Counted from the stretch's first letter, positions 1-9,463 are shown. The stretch: 64,000 nucleotides of DNA from Trichormus variabilis 0441 (GCF_009856605.1 NZ_CP047242.1:6266501-6330500), one strand, 5' to 3'. Translations and numbers: made by a program. The notes: generated by a model not told the origin, from the letters alone.

Positions 1-2723
1 TTTGGCAGTACTAGACGATGACGGGGATAATCTTGGTCAAAGCCAGACCAGTTGATTGATGCCCCACGTAAGTATAATTCCTGCAAGCTTTGCAGTAGCT
101 GTTGCCAATCTGACTGTTGTGGGCGCAAACTAGGAAGCCAAATTCCTACTCCTTCAGGGAGGCACTTACGACCCATTCCCAGTAAAACTGGTTTTGGCCC
201 GACCTCTAGAAAAATGTCGCAACCTTGCTGCTCCAGGGTTTCCATCCCAGCAGCAAATCTCACGGAGTGGCGCAAATGTCTAACCCAATATTCCGCATTG
301 GTGATTTCTGTGGTAACTACTGTGCCGGTAACATTAGAAATCAGTTTGATATTCGGAGATGAAAAGCTCACTTCTGAGGCAATGCGCGCAAATTCCGCTA
401 ACACTGGTTCCATTAAAGGAGAGTGGAAGGCATGGGAAACGTTTAATTTGACACTATTAACGCCTTCGCTTTGGAGAGTAGACATCACGGCTGCGACTGC
501 TTGATGCTGTCCAGAAATAACGACACTCTCCGGGCCGTTAATGGCAGCAATTGATACTTGATCGGCATAAGGTTGAATAGCTGCCAATACTCGCCCTTGG
601 GAGGCGAATATATTGACCATTGCCCCATCTTGAGGTAGAGACTGCATGAGGCGAGCGCGGGCAGCAACTAATTTTAGTCCATCTTCCAGACTAAAGACTC
701 CAGCGATACAAGCGGCAACATATTCACCCAAACTATGACCGATAACTACTGTGGGTTCTATGCCCCAAGATTTCCATAACTGGCAGACGGCATACTCTAG
801 GGCAAACAAAGCTGGTTGGGTGTAGGCGGTCTCATTGAGAGGGCTAGTCCCAGATTCAGGATAGAGAACCGACAGTAAAGGTTGTTCTAAATAAGGACGG
901 AGAATTTCATCACAACGATCTAAAGTTTGCCGGAATGTTGGTTGGGTTTCGTAGAGTTCTCGCCCCATACCTATATACTGAGAACCCTGTCCGGTAAACA
1001 GAAAGGCGATTTTCGGGCGCTTTTTGTTGTGTAATTGTCCGCTCACACCTGGGGTTTTACCTGCTGTAAAAGCTGCCAATTGTTGACGCAAGTCTTGAGT
1101 AGATTCAGCGACAACAGCAAAACGATGGTCAAAATGCGATCGCCCTGTATTCGCACTGAAACAAATATCTGCTAGATTTGCTTTGCTATCATCTTTCAGG
1201 AAGGACTCGTAACGGCTGACAAGTGACTGTAGTGCTGATTCAGTTTTGGCCGATAAACTCAAAAGATGAAGTGGACGCTCAATTGCTTCTTCTTTTTGAC
1301 TTTTGACTTTTAACTTTTGACTTTCTAAAGGTGCTGCTTCCAAAATCAGATGGACATTTGTACCACTCATGCCAAAGGAACTGACCCCAGCTAGTCGTCG
1401 TCCATCTGCCCCTAATGGCCATTGTGTGGGCTGAGTCGCCACTACAACCGGCAGTTTTTCCCAAGGAATATAGGGATTAGGTTGTTGAAAATGTAAATGT
1501 GGTGGTATCTGTGCGTGCTGGAGAGCTAATACAACTTTCATTAATCCAGCAACGCCGGCGGCTGATTCCAAATGACCAACCTGAGTTTTGACAGAACCGA
1601 TAGTTAGGGGATTATCTTCTGAGCGACCTTCACCTAATACTGCTCCCAAGGCTAACACCTCGATGGGATCGCCCAAGGGTGTACCAGTCCCGTGAGTTTC
1701 CACATATTGAATCTGATGGGCTTGGACGTTGGCATTTTCTAAGGCTTTGCGAAGTAATTTTTCTTGAGCCGAACCATTGGGGGCTGTCAAACCATTACTA
1801 GAGCCATCATGATTGTATGCTGAACCCCGAATCAATGCCAGGATAGGATCGCCATCAGCTAAAGCATCAGATAAACGTTTGAGTAGGACTATGCCACATC
1901 CTTCTCCGCGTCCGTAACCATCGGCGCTAGCATCAAAAGTTTTACAGCGACCATCAGTAGATAAGGCTTTTAATTTACACAGACCAATGGAAGGATCTGG
2001 TGAGAGAATCAGGTTGACACCGCCAGCTAAAGCCATATTGCATTCTTGAGAACGGAGGCTTTGGCAAGCTAGATGCACTCCTAACAGAGAAGAAGAACAA
2101 GCTGTATCTAACTGCATGGTAGCGCCTTGCAGACCCAAGACGTAAGCTAAACGCCCAGCCGCCATACTTCTGAGAATACTTAAAGTATTGTAGGCATCAA
2201 TTTGAGTGCGATCGCCATAAAAGCTCAGTTGTGAGTAGTCGTCCATAGATAGTCCGACGAATACCCCTGTAGGACTGCCATTTAACTTTTCTGGTGCTTG
2301 TCCAGCATTTTCTAGCGCTTCCCAGCTTACTTCCAAAAGTAGCCTTTGTTGGGGGTCGAGGCTGACGGCTTCGCGGGGAGAGATGCCAAAGAACTGAGCA
2401 TCGAACTTGTCTACCTCATTTAAAAAACCGCCGTGCTGGGTGTACATTTTCCCCGACACTTCGGGGTCTGGATGATAAAACTCATCTACTGGCCATCTTT
2501 GTGCAGGAATTTTGCTAATGGCATCTACCCCATTATGTAATAAATTCCAGTAATCCTCTGGGTTATTGACACCCCCAGGTAAACGGCAAGACATCCCAAT
2601 AATAGCGATGGGTTCTTTCTGTAATTGCTCAACAGTATCAACTTCAGACCGCATCCGCCGCAATTCTAAAATGGCATTTTCTAGTAACAAGCGGTAATTT
2701 GTATTCTCTGAATTAGGACTCAT
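1..2723 (-). CDS. Type I modular polyketide synthase (KS-AT...), 3' end outside window
   Basis: The reading frame starts at 2723 (ATG) and is still open at the window edge, giving about 907 residues. The N-terminal ~30 residues look like a docking helix. A ketosynthase follows at ~35-460, with active-site Cys in DTACSSSL (~207), His in HGTGTPLGDP (~342) and His in VGHLESAAG (~384). An acyltransferase follows, with GHSLGEY (Ser ~659) and HAFHSP (~764); the HAFH signature is typical of malonyl-CoA specificity. The rest (reductive domains, ACP, release) is not visible. The start codon overlaps the stop of the upstream ligase-ACP gene (ATGA), implying coupled translation, so the ligase's carrier domain probably supplies the starter unit. 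The KS-AT linker contains a tandem heptamer repeat. The PKS assignment is firm; the product is unknown. Confidence 0.95.
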   Translation of the reverse strand, partial: MSPNSENTNYRLLLENAILELRRMRSEVDTVEQLQKEPIAIIGMSCRLPGGVNNPEDYWNLLHNGVDAISKIPAQRWPVDEFYHPDPEVSGKMYTQHGGFLNEVDKFDAQFFGISPREAVSLDPQQRLLLEVSWEALENAGQAPEKLNGSPTGVFVGLSMDDYSQLSFYGDRTQIDAYNTLSILRSMAAGRLAYVLGLQGATMQLDTACSSSLLGVHLACQSLRSQECNMALAGGVNLILSPDPSIGLCKLKALSTDGRCKTFDASADGYGRGEGCGIVLLKRLSDALADGDPILALIRGSAYNHDGSSNGLTAPNGSAQEKLLRKALENANVQAHQIQYVETHGTGTPLGDPIEVLALGAVLGEGRSEDNPLTIGSVKTQVGHLESAAGVAGLMKVVLALQHAQIPPHLHFQQPNPYIPWEKLPVVVATQPTQWPLGADGRRLAGVSSFGMSGTNVHLILEAAPLESQKLKVKSQKEEAIERPLHLLSLSAKTESALQSLVSRYESFLKDDSKANLADICFSANTGRSHFDHRFAVVAESTQDLRQQLAAFTAGKTPGVSGQLHNKKRPKIAFLFTGQGSQYIGMGRELYETQPTFRQTLDRCDEILRPYLEQPLLSVLYPESGTSPLNETAYTQPALFALEYAVCQLWKSWGIEPTVVIGHSLGEYVAACIAGVFSLEDGLKLVAARARLMQSLPQDGAMVNIFASQGRVLAAIQPYADQVSIAAINGPESVVISGQHQAVAAVMSTLQSEGVNSVKLNVSHAFHSPLMEPVLAEFARIASEVSFSSPNIKLISNVTGTVVTTEITNAEYWVRHLRHSVRFAAGMETLEQQGCDIFLEVGPKPVLLGMGRKCLPEGVGIWLPSLRPQQSDWQQLLQSLQELYLRGASINWSGFDQDYPRHRLVLP
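1294..1321. repeat. Tandem heptamer repeat inside the PKS KS-AT linker
   Basis: Four consecutive heptamers (TTTTGAC, TTTTGAC, TTTTAAC, TTTTGAC on the plus strand) lie within the PKS frame, where they encode a Lys/Gln/Ser-rich stretch (SQKLKVKSQKE). The same GTCAAAA-type short tandem repeats occur between genes in this window, for example around 49150-49210. Confidence 0.85.
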
Positions 2724-4708
2724 ACTAATCTCCTTTGTTTAACTGTGGCAATTTCTTTGGTGAGTAATTCAGCTATTTCCGCGTCTGAGAGTGCTTTTAA
2801 GTCTGCTGATTCGGTCGGTTCTGCGTTGTTTGTCGGCAATTCTACAGACACCAACAGATTTTCTGTGTGCAGATTAGACTCTGGCTTTGTCTTGGCTAAT
2901 TCTGTCGGTTGGGTAATTTTTTGACTGGCTAGGTGGCGTGCTAAAGATTCGATGGTCGAGAAGTTCCAGACTATAGTTGCTTCTAAGGGATATCCCAACC
3001 ATTCACTCAATTCTTGGGCTAACTTGACAGCCCTGACGGAATCTAATCCATAATCTGCAAATGACTTACTTTGGTCGATTGACTGGGCTGCTACTGCCAA
3101 TTTTCTCACTACCCAATCGATAATCCAGTTTTCGATCAATTCTGCAGTTTGGTAAGAGACTTTTACCGACGCAGATGTTTGCGTTTTGCTAACCACAGTA
3201 TGGGAAGGCGCAGCAGAATTTTCTTGCCGAAGTAGCCGCTTGAGTATTTTGCCTGTGGGGTTCTTGGGGATGGAGGAGACAAATTCGACGGCACTAGGAA
3301 CTTTATATTGAGCTAGTTTCTGGTAACAGAAGGCAATGATTTCTGCTTCTGTAACCGCTTGGTCTGGTTTGAGGACAATACTAGCTTTCACCTGTTCACC
3401 TAGTACTGAATCTGGTACACCGTAGACAGCTACCTCTGCAATACCTGGATGCTGGTAAATAACATTTTCAACTTCGGCTGGGTATACTTTTAATCCACCG
3501 TTGTTGATCATATCTTTGAGGCGGTCAACGATGTAAAAGTAGCCTAATTCGTCTATTTGACCAATGTCACCGGTGTGAAACCATCCGTTCTTCATGGCTT
3601 TGGCAGTTTCAGCCGGGCGATTCCAGTAACCTAGCATGACATTGACACCGCGAATCACGATTTCACCGAGTTCACCAGGGGCAACTTCGCAACCATCATC
3701 CAGGCTGACAATCTTCATCTCGACATTTTCAATTGGTGAACCAATAGAACCGAGTTTGTACCTCAATTCGTGGTTATAACTAGCTAATGGTGATGTTTCT
3801 GTCAGACCATACCCTTGGTTGATGACTTTACCAAACTTGTCTTGCCAACGTTTGGCAATTTCTACAGGCAAACCTGCGGCCGCAGAGAAGTAGTAACGCA
3901 CTGAATCCAAATCGCGGATAGATGCTTTATCACATAAAAGAATAAAAGTAGTGGGAACACCAAAAAAGATTGTAATATTATATTCGCTGATGGTTGTCAG
4001 TACCGTTTCTGGGTCGAACGATCGCTGTAAAATGATCGTTGCACAGGTATTCAGTCCACTATTGAGAACTGCGTTCTGCCCAAAACAGTGGAACATCGGT
4101 AAAAATAGTAAAATTTGATCATTAGGGCGCATTTCACAACAGTGCTTCATGGAGTGCATATTGGAAATCACATTGCCATGAGATAAAGTAGCGCCTTTAG
4201 GAAAACCTGTTGTACCAGAAGTATAAAGAATCGCTGCTGGCTCATCACGTTCTATCTCCACAGCACGGGCGTTAGGGGAAGCATTGGCCATGAATTCACT
4301 CAAGGCGATCGCCTCACCTGCTTGCCCCTCAGCAATTATGATGTGCTTGAGGTGGGGTAAATCGACTTTGGGCAATTTTTCTCGCAGCGTTTCTGTGGTT
4401 ACGAGTACAGCTGCTCCACAGTCATTGAGAATAAACTTGAGTTCATCGCTTTGCAGATTTGGGTTAATAGAAACTGCGATCGCCCCAATCTTGAGAATCC
4501 CTAGATAGGAAATCACAAATTCAGGAATATTTGGTAATAATAATGCTATGCGATCGCCACGTTCAATCCCCAACCCCAGTAAAGCATTGGCAACGCGATT
4601 TGCCATTTCATTGAGTTGTTTATAAGTAAAATATAAACCTTCAAAAATGAGCGCTGGTTTGTTAGGAAAAAGGCAGCAACCACGCTCCACATTTTGGGAA
4701 ATATTCAT
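2720..4708 (-). CDS. Cinnamate/coumarate-type AMP ligase fused to an acyl carrier domain
   Basis: The 662-residue protein has two parts. Residues 1-~515 form an ANL adenylating domain of the 4-coumarate:CoA ligase / acyl-CoA synthetase type: P-loop YTSGTTGFPKG, GYGLTETSP, GWFHTGD, RLKDMINNGG hinge, and the catalytic Lys in PKNPTGKIL. Residues ~535-610 form a carrier domain with the phosphopantetheine attachment motif YGLDSV. The architecture suggests that an aryl or acyl acid is adenylated and loaded onto the enzyme's own carrier. PAL lies just upstream on the same strand, so trans-cinnamate is the likely substrate (inference). The 3' end overlaps the PKS start by ATGA. Other carboxylic acids, such as a fatty acid or coumarate, remain possible. 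Confidence 0.9.
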   Translation of the reverse strand: MNISQNVERGCCLFPNKPALIFEGLYFTYKQLNEMANRVANALLGLGIERGDRIALLLPNIPEFVISYLGILKIGAIAVSINPNLQSDELKFILNDCGAAVLVTTETLREKLPKVDLPHLKHIIIAEGQAGEAIALSEFMANASPNARAVEIERDEPAAILYTSGTTGFPKGATLSHGNVISNMHSMKHCCEMRPNDQILLFLPMFHCFGQNAVLNSGLNTCATIILQRSFDPETVLTTISEYNITIFFGVPTTFILLCDKASIRDLDSVRYYFSAAAGLPVEIAKRWQDKFGKVINQGYGLTETSPLASYNHELRYKLGSIGSPIENVEMKIVSLDDGCEVAPGELGEIVIRGVNVMLGYWNRPAETAKAMKNGWFHTGDIGQIDELGYFYIVDRLKDMINNGGLKVYPAEVENVIYQHPGIAEVAVYGVPDSVLGEQVKASIVLKPDQAVTEAEIIAFCYQKLAQYKVPSAVEFVSSIPKNPTGKILKRLLRQENSAAPSHTVVSKTQTSASVKVSYQTAELIENWIIDWVVRKLAVAAQSIDQSKSFADYGLDSVRAVKLAQELSEWLGYPLEATIVWNFSTIESLARHLASQKITQPTELAKTKPESNLHTENLLVSVELPTNNAEPTESADLKALSDAEIAELLTKEIATVKQRRLV

Positions 4709-4863
4709 AAAAGTTGTGGCAATATTTAAGTTGTAGCTCTTGTTGTACTTATCGCCTTGATGTAGAGAATTTATGCAATAAGTGGATAAAATTAGTAAAC
4801 AGTCAACAGTTCAATTGACTGCCGACTGTTTACTGTTGACTATTGACTATTGACTCTTAACCC
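4709..4863. repeat. Short repeats between PAL and the AMP ligase gene
   Basis: The 155-bp gap holds degenerate inverted and tandem motifs related to AGTCAACAGT / ACTGTTGACT (about 4796-4858). They resemble the GTTGACT-type repeats at 45600-45660 and could form a hairpin between the two genes. No separate gene is visible. Confidence 0.6.
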
Positions 4864-6567
4864 TTAATGCAAGCAGGGTAAGATATCTTGAACTGCTTGC
4901 ACAATCACACCACCAGCAGCGATATCAGCAGAAATCCGGGCAATATGCTCATCCAGTCCTTGCTCATTATCATTCCAAATATATGGGCGATCTGAAGTTG
5001 GTTTTTGTCCAACTACGTGGCGGACTGCTGAATATAAGCGCTCAGTTGCAGGTGATAGACAGGCGCGTGCATCGTAATGACCAGTCTTTTTATATGTGCG
5101 GAGGTCAACAGCTTGGACTCCAAACATCAGAGCGATCGCCACATAATTCTGGAAGATATCCACAGAACGGCGGGCTAGAGTCGCTGAAGTGTATCCTTGA
5201 CTGTTGATGTTCTGATTAAATTGTTCTGCATGGGTAGGAAAGCGATCGGCGATGGAATTTCCATAGAAGGTCAACAGTGGCATAATTGAGTTACCGCATA
5301 TTTGCAGACCTTTGAGTCCCATATTGACTTTACGTTCTCGGTTGCCTAATAAAGATGGTGGTAGTCCATTGCTAAACTCTGGTGAGGCGAGGAGGGCAAT
5401 CTGCACATCTAGGTGTTTAGCCAATAACCCAATATAGTAACGCAGGTGATCCATTCCCATACCCACGTACTGTCCGAGGAAATTTCCTCCATGATAGCTA
5501 GCTTGGTTATCAACATCAATTAGTGGGTTATCGGTGACTGAGTTGATTTCGATTTCAATTTGTTTGGCAATCTGGGAAATTCCATCAACGATTGGCCCCA
5601 AATACTGGGGAAGGCATCGGAGTGAGTAACGATCTTGAATCAACTCGTGATCACGATAATCGTGTTTACCATCTAACTCATCACGAACTAACTGGGAATT
5701 GGCTAACAAAGAAATCATCTGATCTGCTGCCCATAATTGACCAGGATGTGGTTTGGAATTATGGATAAATGGATGGAATGATTGATTGGTTCCGTTTAAA
5801 GCTTGGATATCTAGAGCGTGAACGCCCATAGCGATCGCAGTTAAAATTTGAGTATCGTAGACGCAGTTTGCTGCAATACCTGTCATGACTGAAGTGCCGT
5901 TCATCATCGCCAAGCCTTCCTTCGGCAACAATGTCAAGGGTGACAAATTCAGTTGACGTAGAGCTGTTGGCGCATCCATTTCTTTACCGTTGAAGTCAAC
6001 CTTAAAACTGGGATCTAAGCCTATCAGTGAACCAGTAATGTAGGATAGTGGCACTAAATCACCACTTGCACCAATTGAACCAAACTCATACACATATGGT
6101 GTGACACCAGCGTTAAGGAAAATCTCCATACGCTTGATAAGTTCTAATCTGATGCCAGATGCACCGCGCATATGAGAGTTTGCACGCAAGAGCATAGCTG
6201 CGCGCACATCCGCCAAGGGTAATTTGTTCCCTGCACCTGTTTTCAGGAACCAAACTAAGTTGGTTTGGAGTTCAGATGCTTGTTCACGGGATATGGCAAC
6301 ATTGGCCATACCGCCAAAACCAGATGTCACTCCATAAATTGGTTCCCCAGATTCAACAGCATTATTAATGTAATCACAAGATGCCTGAATACCCTGCAAA
6401 ATATCAGTGTTATTGGTTAAAGACACTAAGGTGCCATTACGCGCTACCCTTGCAACATCATTGATTGTGAGTTTCTGATTACCAATAATTACATTGGCAG
6501 AAGAATTTCCAGTAAAAGAAAATTGTTGAGATGAGGTTTTGCTTTGTGCTTGAGATAGTGTCTTCAT
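4864..6567 (-). CDS. pal: Phenylalanine ammonia-lyase (MIO enzyme)
   Basis: This enzyme converts L-phenylalanine to trans-cinnamate and ammonia. From the ATG at 6567 the protein is 567 residues; an upstream in-frame start at 6603 would add 12 residues but is not the form known for the family. Visible features are the catalytic Tyr78 in YGVTSGFGG, the autocatalytic MIO triad Ala167-Ser168-Gly169 in GSIGASGDLVPL, and Cys503 and Cys565 near the C terminus. These match my knowledge of the structurally characterised A. variabilis PAL that was engineered for phenylketonuria therapy. Being between an exporter gene and a ligase-ACP/PKS pair argues for a role in specialised metabolism, not histidine degradation. 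A hut-type histidine ammonia-lyase is unlikely. Confidence 0.97.
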   Translation of the reverse strand: MKTLSQAQSKTSSQQFSFTGNSSANVIIGNQKLTINDVARVARNGTLVSLTNNTDILQGIQASCDYINNAVESGEPIYGVTSGFGGMANVAISREQASELQTNLVWFLKTGAGNKLPLADVRAAMLLRANSHMRGASGIRLELIKRMEIFLNAGVTPYVYEFGSIGASGDLVPLSYITGSLIGLDPSFKVDFNGKEMDAPTALRQLNLSPLTLLPKEGLAMMNGTSVMTGIAANCVYDTQILTAIAMGVHALDIQALNGTNQSFHPFIHNSKPHPGQLWAADQMISLLANSQLVRDELDGKHDYRDHELIQDRYSLRCLPQYLGPIVDGISQIAKQIEIEINSVTDNPLIDVDNQASYHGGNFLGQYVGMGMDHLRYYIGLLAKHLDVQIALLASPEFSNGLPPSLLGNRERKVNMGLKGLQICGNSIMPLLTFYGNSIADRFPTHAEQFNQNINSQGYTSATLARRSVDIFQNYVAIALMFGVQAVDLRTYKKTGHYDARACLSPATERLYSAVRHVVGQKPTSDRPYIWNDNEQGLDEHIARISADIAAGGVIVQAVQDILPCLH

Positions 6568-7146
6568 ACAGGGATTGTGTCTAACTTGTAGTAGGTATTG
6601 CAATTAACTTAACTTTTGTTTGTTGCTGAAAATATTTGAGGTCATATTTCAGCAAATACAACTTGATATTTAGCTGGCATCAGTGTTTTAACGAAGCAGC
6701 TATTCTCCATAATTGAAACTTTTGAGAATATTTTTTGGAGAATTTTATAGAAGAATTAACCAAAAGAACAGCCATTTGTTTCAATTCATTTGCTCATATA
6801 TTGATGAGAGAATGAAGCTTGTAATCGTTTGTTCTTTAATTGAACTGTTATATATTTATCTGGAGTAGGTAAAAGATTTATGCAAATATTCCCTAAATTG
6901 GAATTTATTTTTTGGTGTTCCCTAAGAGGTTGTTTGAAAAGTGATTGTCCTTGAAAAAGGGGGGGAATGAATGAAAGTCCCCCTTTTTAAGGGGGATTTA
7001 GGGGGATCTAAAATGTTTTGCTCCCAAGCATGGAATTTTTAAAACACACTCTAGTCCTTATGTGGAATCTGTTTTGCCTATTTCCGTCTCTACAAGACTA
7101 ATCCCCGACGAAAAAGTCCCTCCCTCTCCCGCAATAACCTACTTCT
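6568..7146. other. Intergenic region between MFS and PAL genes, with a hairpin repeat
   Basis: This 579-bp AT-rich stretch has no convincing ORF. It contains a dispersed G/C-run repeat at about 6950-7012, with AAAAAGGGGG facing CCCCCTTTTT (about 6954-6988), followed by further GGGGGAT units. The rest probably holds the promoter of the PAL gene; no regulator site is identified. Confidence 0.6.
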
Positions 7147-8337
7147 TCAATGTATTTTCCGTGCCACATTAAGTAAATAGGTACGAAAATTTTTATTTGG
7201 TATACTCAGGTAAACCAAAAATATGGCAAAGATAATTATTGTCAAACTAAATATATAACTATCCCCAAAAACTTTGATAGCTAAAGATGAAGCGATCGGC
7301 CCAGCAGTACATCCGAAACTATATATAGCCGTGAACAAAGCACTGCCAGAAGATAGTTCATTTCTAGAGAGTTTTGCACCAATCAATGCCATTGCTAAGG
7401 GAAAAATTGGACTAATACTAGCTCCAGCAATAAATGCAAATATCTGGGTAGCCGTAGAGTTTTGAATCAATGAAAGAGATAAAAACGACAATATGACGAT
7501 AAACACACTCATAAACAGAACTTTGAGTCTGCCGAATTTGTCTGCTATGTGAGTAACGGGAACAGTAGAGAGCAAGCCGCCAACTACAAATACAGCGAAG
7601 GTATAGCCGATCTGCTCTATATTGTAATTTTGTCGTAGCAGATAAACCGGATATAAAGAAACTAGCGTTGATTCGGCAAAACCATAGGCAAATGCGCCCT
7701 GAAGGGGAAGTTTGAGTTTGTTAAAAATTCTGGAACGTGAAGATTGTTGAAAAACAACTGCCTTATCTGGTAAAGCTATCCAAACTACAATTACACCGCT
7801 AAAAATTAAAGCACTACCCAACAAAAATGAAAGTTTTGGTGAAACATTATAAAAAGCAGAACCAATTACAGGGCCAATACCAAATCCAAAAGTAAAAGCT
7901 AGAGCATTCAAACCGTTAACTATCGCTCGATTACCTTCATGACAAAAATGATTCAATGCAGTGTTTCCACTGACTAAATATAAACAACAAGCAATGCCCA
8001 TAACAGCACGTATAATGAACCACAAAGGCATTGATGTAGTCATGGTAAACAAAGGAGCGCTAATACCCATCATTGTCAAGCCAAGCATCATCGTTTTACG
8101 AAGCCCTAACTTGGGTAATACTTTTACTACTAACGGTGTTCCCAACGCTATGACTAGAAAATACACCGTAGAATTTGCTCCTATCCATAAATCATCAACT
8201 TGATGTTGCGCCATTAATGTTGAGATAAAGGGATTAAATAGCCCTATAGAAATACCAGACAAAAAAGCTATGCTATACAAAGCTGGTAATCCAGTAGAAA
8301 AAGGGGAATTTGATTTCGTTGAAGTAAATTCTGTCAT
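7147..8337 (-). CDS. Major facilitator superfamily transporter
   Basis: A 396-residue integral membrane protein when started at the ATG at 8337; the reading frame extends to 8397 but that extension overlaps a palindrome. About 12 hydrophobic segments are visible in two halves separated by a basic loop around residues 200-215, with MFS-like loop motifs (LGLRKT after helix 2, DKFGRLK after helix 8). It is most like the drug/efflux branch. It lies in the same orientation between the thioesterase and PAL genes of the polyketide locus, so export of the product, or self-resistance, is the likely role (inference). The substrate cannot be read from sequence. Confidence 0.85.
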   Translation of the reverse strand: MTEFTSTKSNSPFSTGLPALYSIAFLSGISIGLFNPFISTLMAQHQVDDLWIGANSTVYFLVIALGTPLVVKVLPKLGLRKTMMLGLTMMGISAPLFTMTTSMPLWFIIRAVMGIACCLYLVSGNTALNHFCHEGNRAIVNGLNALAFTFGFGIGPVIGSAFYNVSPKLSFLLGSALIFSGVIVVWIALPDKAVVFQQSSRSRIFNKLKLPLQGAFAYGFAESTLVSLYPVYLLRQNYNIEQIGYTFAVFVVGGLLSTVPVTHIADKFGRLKVLFMSVFIVILSFLSLSLIQNSTATQIFAFIAGASISPIFPLAMALIGAKLSRNELSSGSALFTAIYSFGCTAGPIASSLAIKVFGDSYIFSLTIIIFAIFLVYLSIPNKNFRTYLLNVARKIH

Positions 8338-8377
8338 AAAACCGGGGGATAATTGATAAATTACGTGGTTTGAGTGC

Positions 8378-8397
8378 ATCGTATAAATACGATGCAA
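8378..8397. promoter_or_regulatory. Near-perfect palindrome, candidate operator upstream of the MFS gene
   Basis: Two 9-bp arms, GCATCGTAT and ATACGATGC, are separated by AA. The site lies about 40 bp upstream of the preferred MFS start and 126 bp downstream of the thioesterase stop. No T-run follows, so a dimeric regulator site is more likely than a terminator. No regulator gene is visible nearby. Confidence 0.45.
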
Positions 8398-8523
8398 GCG
8401 ATTTTGTTATCGCAAAATTTCTACGCAAAATTTAAATAGCCATTCTTGCAATGAAATTACTTTTTACACTTTATGAAAATAGATTTACCTACTTCGCAAA
8501 ATATACTTTCTTGTATACAATAC

Positions 8524-9300
8524 TTAATTGTTGTTGATAGCTAACAGGTAATCTAAATGTTGGGATAATGACTGCAAAAAGAGTGATTGTGAATTGTGTA
8601 AAAAGAAATGTTCTCCAGGAAACATTTGCAGGTTGAAGTAACTACTAGTCTGCTCACGCCAAGCTTCTAAAGCATCAACCTTAATTGCTTTATCCTGCAA
8701 ACCTCCAAATACAGAGATTGGGCATTCGAGGGGCATTTCACTTTTGTAAATGTATGTCTCTAGTATCGTAAAGTCCGCTCGCAGACAAGGTAAGAAAAGT
8801 TGTAACATTTGTTCATTCTGCAAAATCGCCTTGGGAATTGCATTGTAACGATCGCAAAGTTCCGCCAGGAATTCAGTCTCAGGCATTTTGTGAATAAACG
8901 GTTTGAGTATTGGTTTTTGAGGAGCAGGGCAACAAGCAGCAAATAAATGAACAGGGCGAAGATTATACTCTTGACGGAGTAGACGCGCTATCTCAAAGCT
9001 AAGTGTTGCACCCATGCTATGGCCAAAAAAAGCAAATGGCATATTCAGATACGGTCTAATGTTTGATGCCAAAGTTTGAACAAGAGGTAAAAAATTGGTA
9101 TATGAGGGTTCTTGCAATCGCCGTCCTCTTCCAGGAAGTTGAACTAAGTGAACCTCTACGTCCTTTGGTAATTTGTTTGTCCAGGTACTATATGTTGAAG
9201 TTGTACCCCCTGCACATGGAAAACAGAATAAGCGAAGTTGGGCCTTTGGATTAGGCTGAGGGCAGCTAATCCAAGGATCAACTATTAGTCTTGCTGTCAT
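8524..9300 (-). CDS. Type II (external) thioesterase
   Basis: A 258-residue alpha/beta hydrolase of the PKS/NRPS-associated type II thioesterase family. FCFPCAGG at ~26-32, LPGRGRR at ~55-61, the nucleophile elbow GHSMG (Ser95), and a late GEHFFLH segment (catalytic His) are all visible. Family members remove misprimed or stalled acyl groups from carrier domains. It is the first gene of the minus-strand polyketide locus, which supports editing of the cinnamoyl/malonyl line. The start at 9300 (ATG) gives the usual family length. Confidence 0.92.
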   Translation of the reverse strand: MTARLIVDPWISCPQPNPKAQLRLFCFPCAGGTTSTYSTWTNKLPKDVEVHLVQLPGRGRRLQEPSYTNFLPLVQTLASNIRPYLNMPFAFFGHSMGATLSFEIARLLRQEYNLRPVHLFAACCPAPQKPILKPFIHKMPETEFLAELCDRYNAIPKAILQNEQMLQLFLPCLRADFTILETYIYKSEMPLECPISVFGGLQDKAIKVDALEAWREQTSSYFNLQMFPGEHFFLHNSQSLFLQSLSQHLDYLLAINNN

Positions 9301-9370
9301 AAAATTATGTGTGTAATCTGAAAATTTTTGTTATAAAGCCTAACCCTGTTTCTTTATCAGACTGTGGTAA

Positions 9371-9463
9371 TACCAATTCAAAATTCAAAATTCAAAATTA
9401 AGAATCAAGAGAGGACAAGCGTTTGGGGTTGTACATCTGTCACATTCTTTTTTCAAATTGGTA
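9371..9463. repeat. MITE-like dispersed repeat, copy 1
   Basis: A 93-bp element bounded by inverted TACCAATT (9371-9378) and AATTGGTA (9456-9463). It contains AATTCAAA tandem units and the segment GACAAGCGTTTGGGG. Copy 2 lies in opposite orientation at 21261-21384. It has no coding capacity. Confidence 0.75.

Noticed and set aside
4864..6567. Histidine ammonia-lyase (HutH)
   Set aside because: Length, Cys503/Cys565, N-terminal extension and the PKS/ligase context match the known A. variabilis PAL; no hut genes are nearby.
8338..8397. Longer MFS protein start at 8397
   Set aside because: The extension overlaps a palindrome and adds 20 polar residues before the normal MFS N terminus; the ATG at 8337 is preferred, though not proven.
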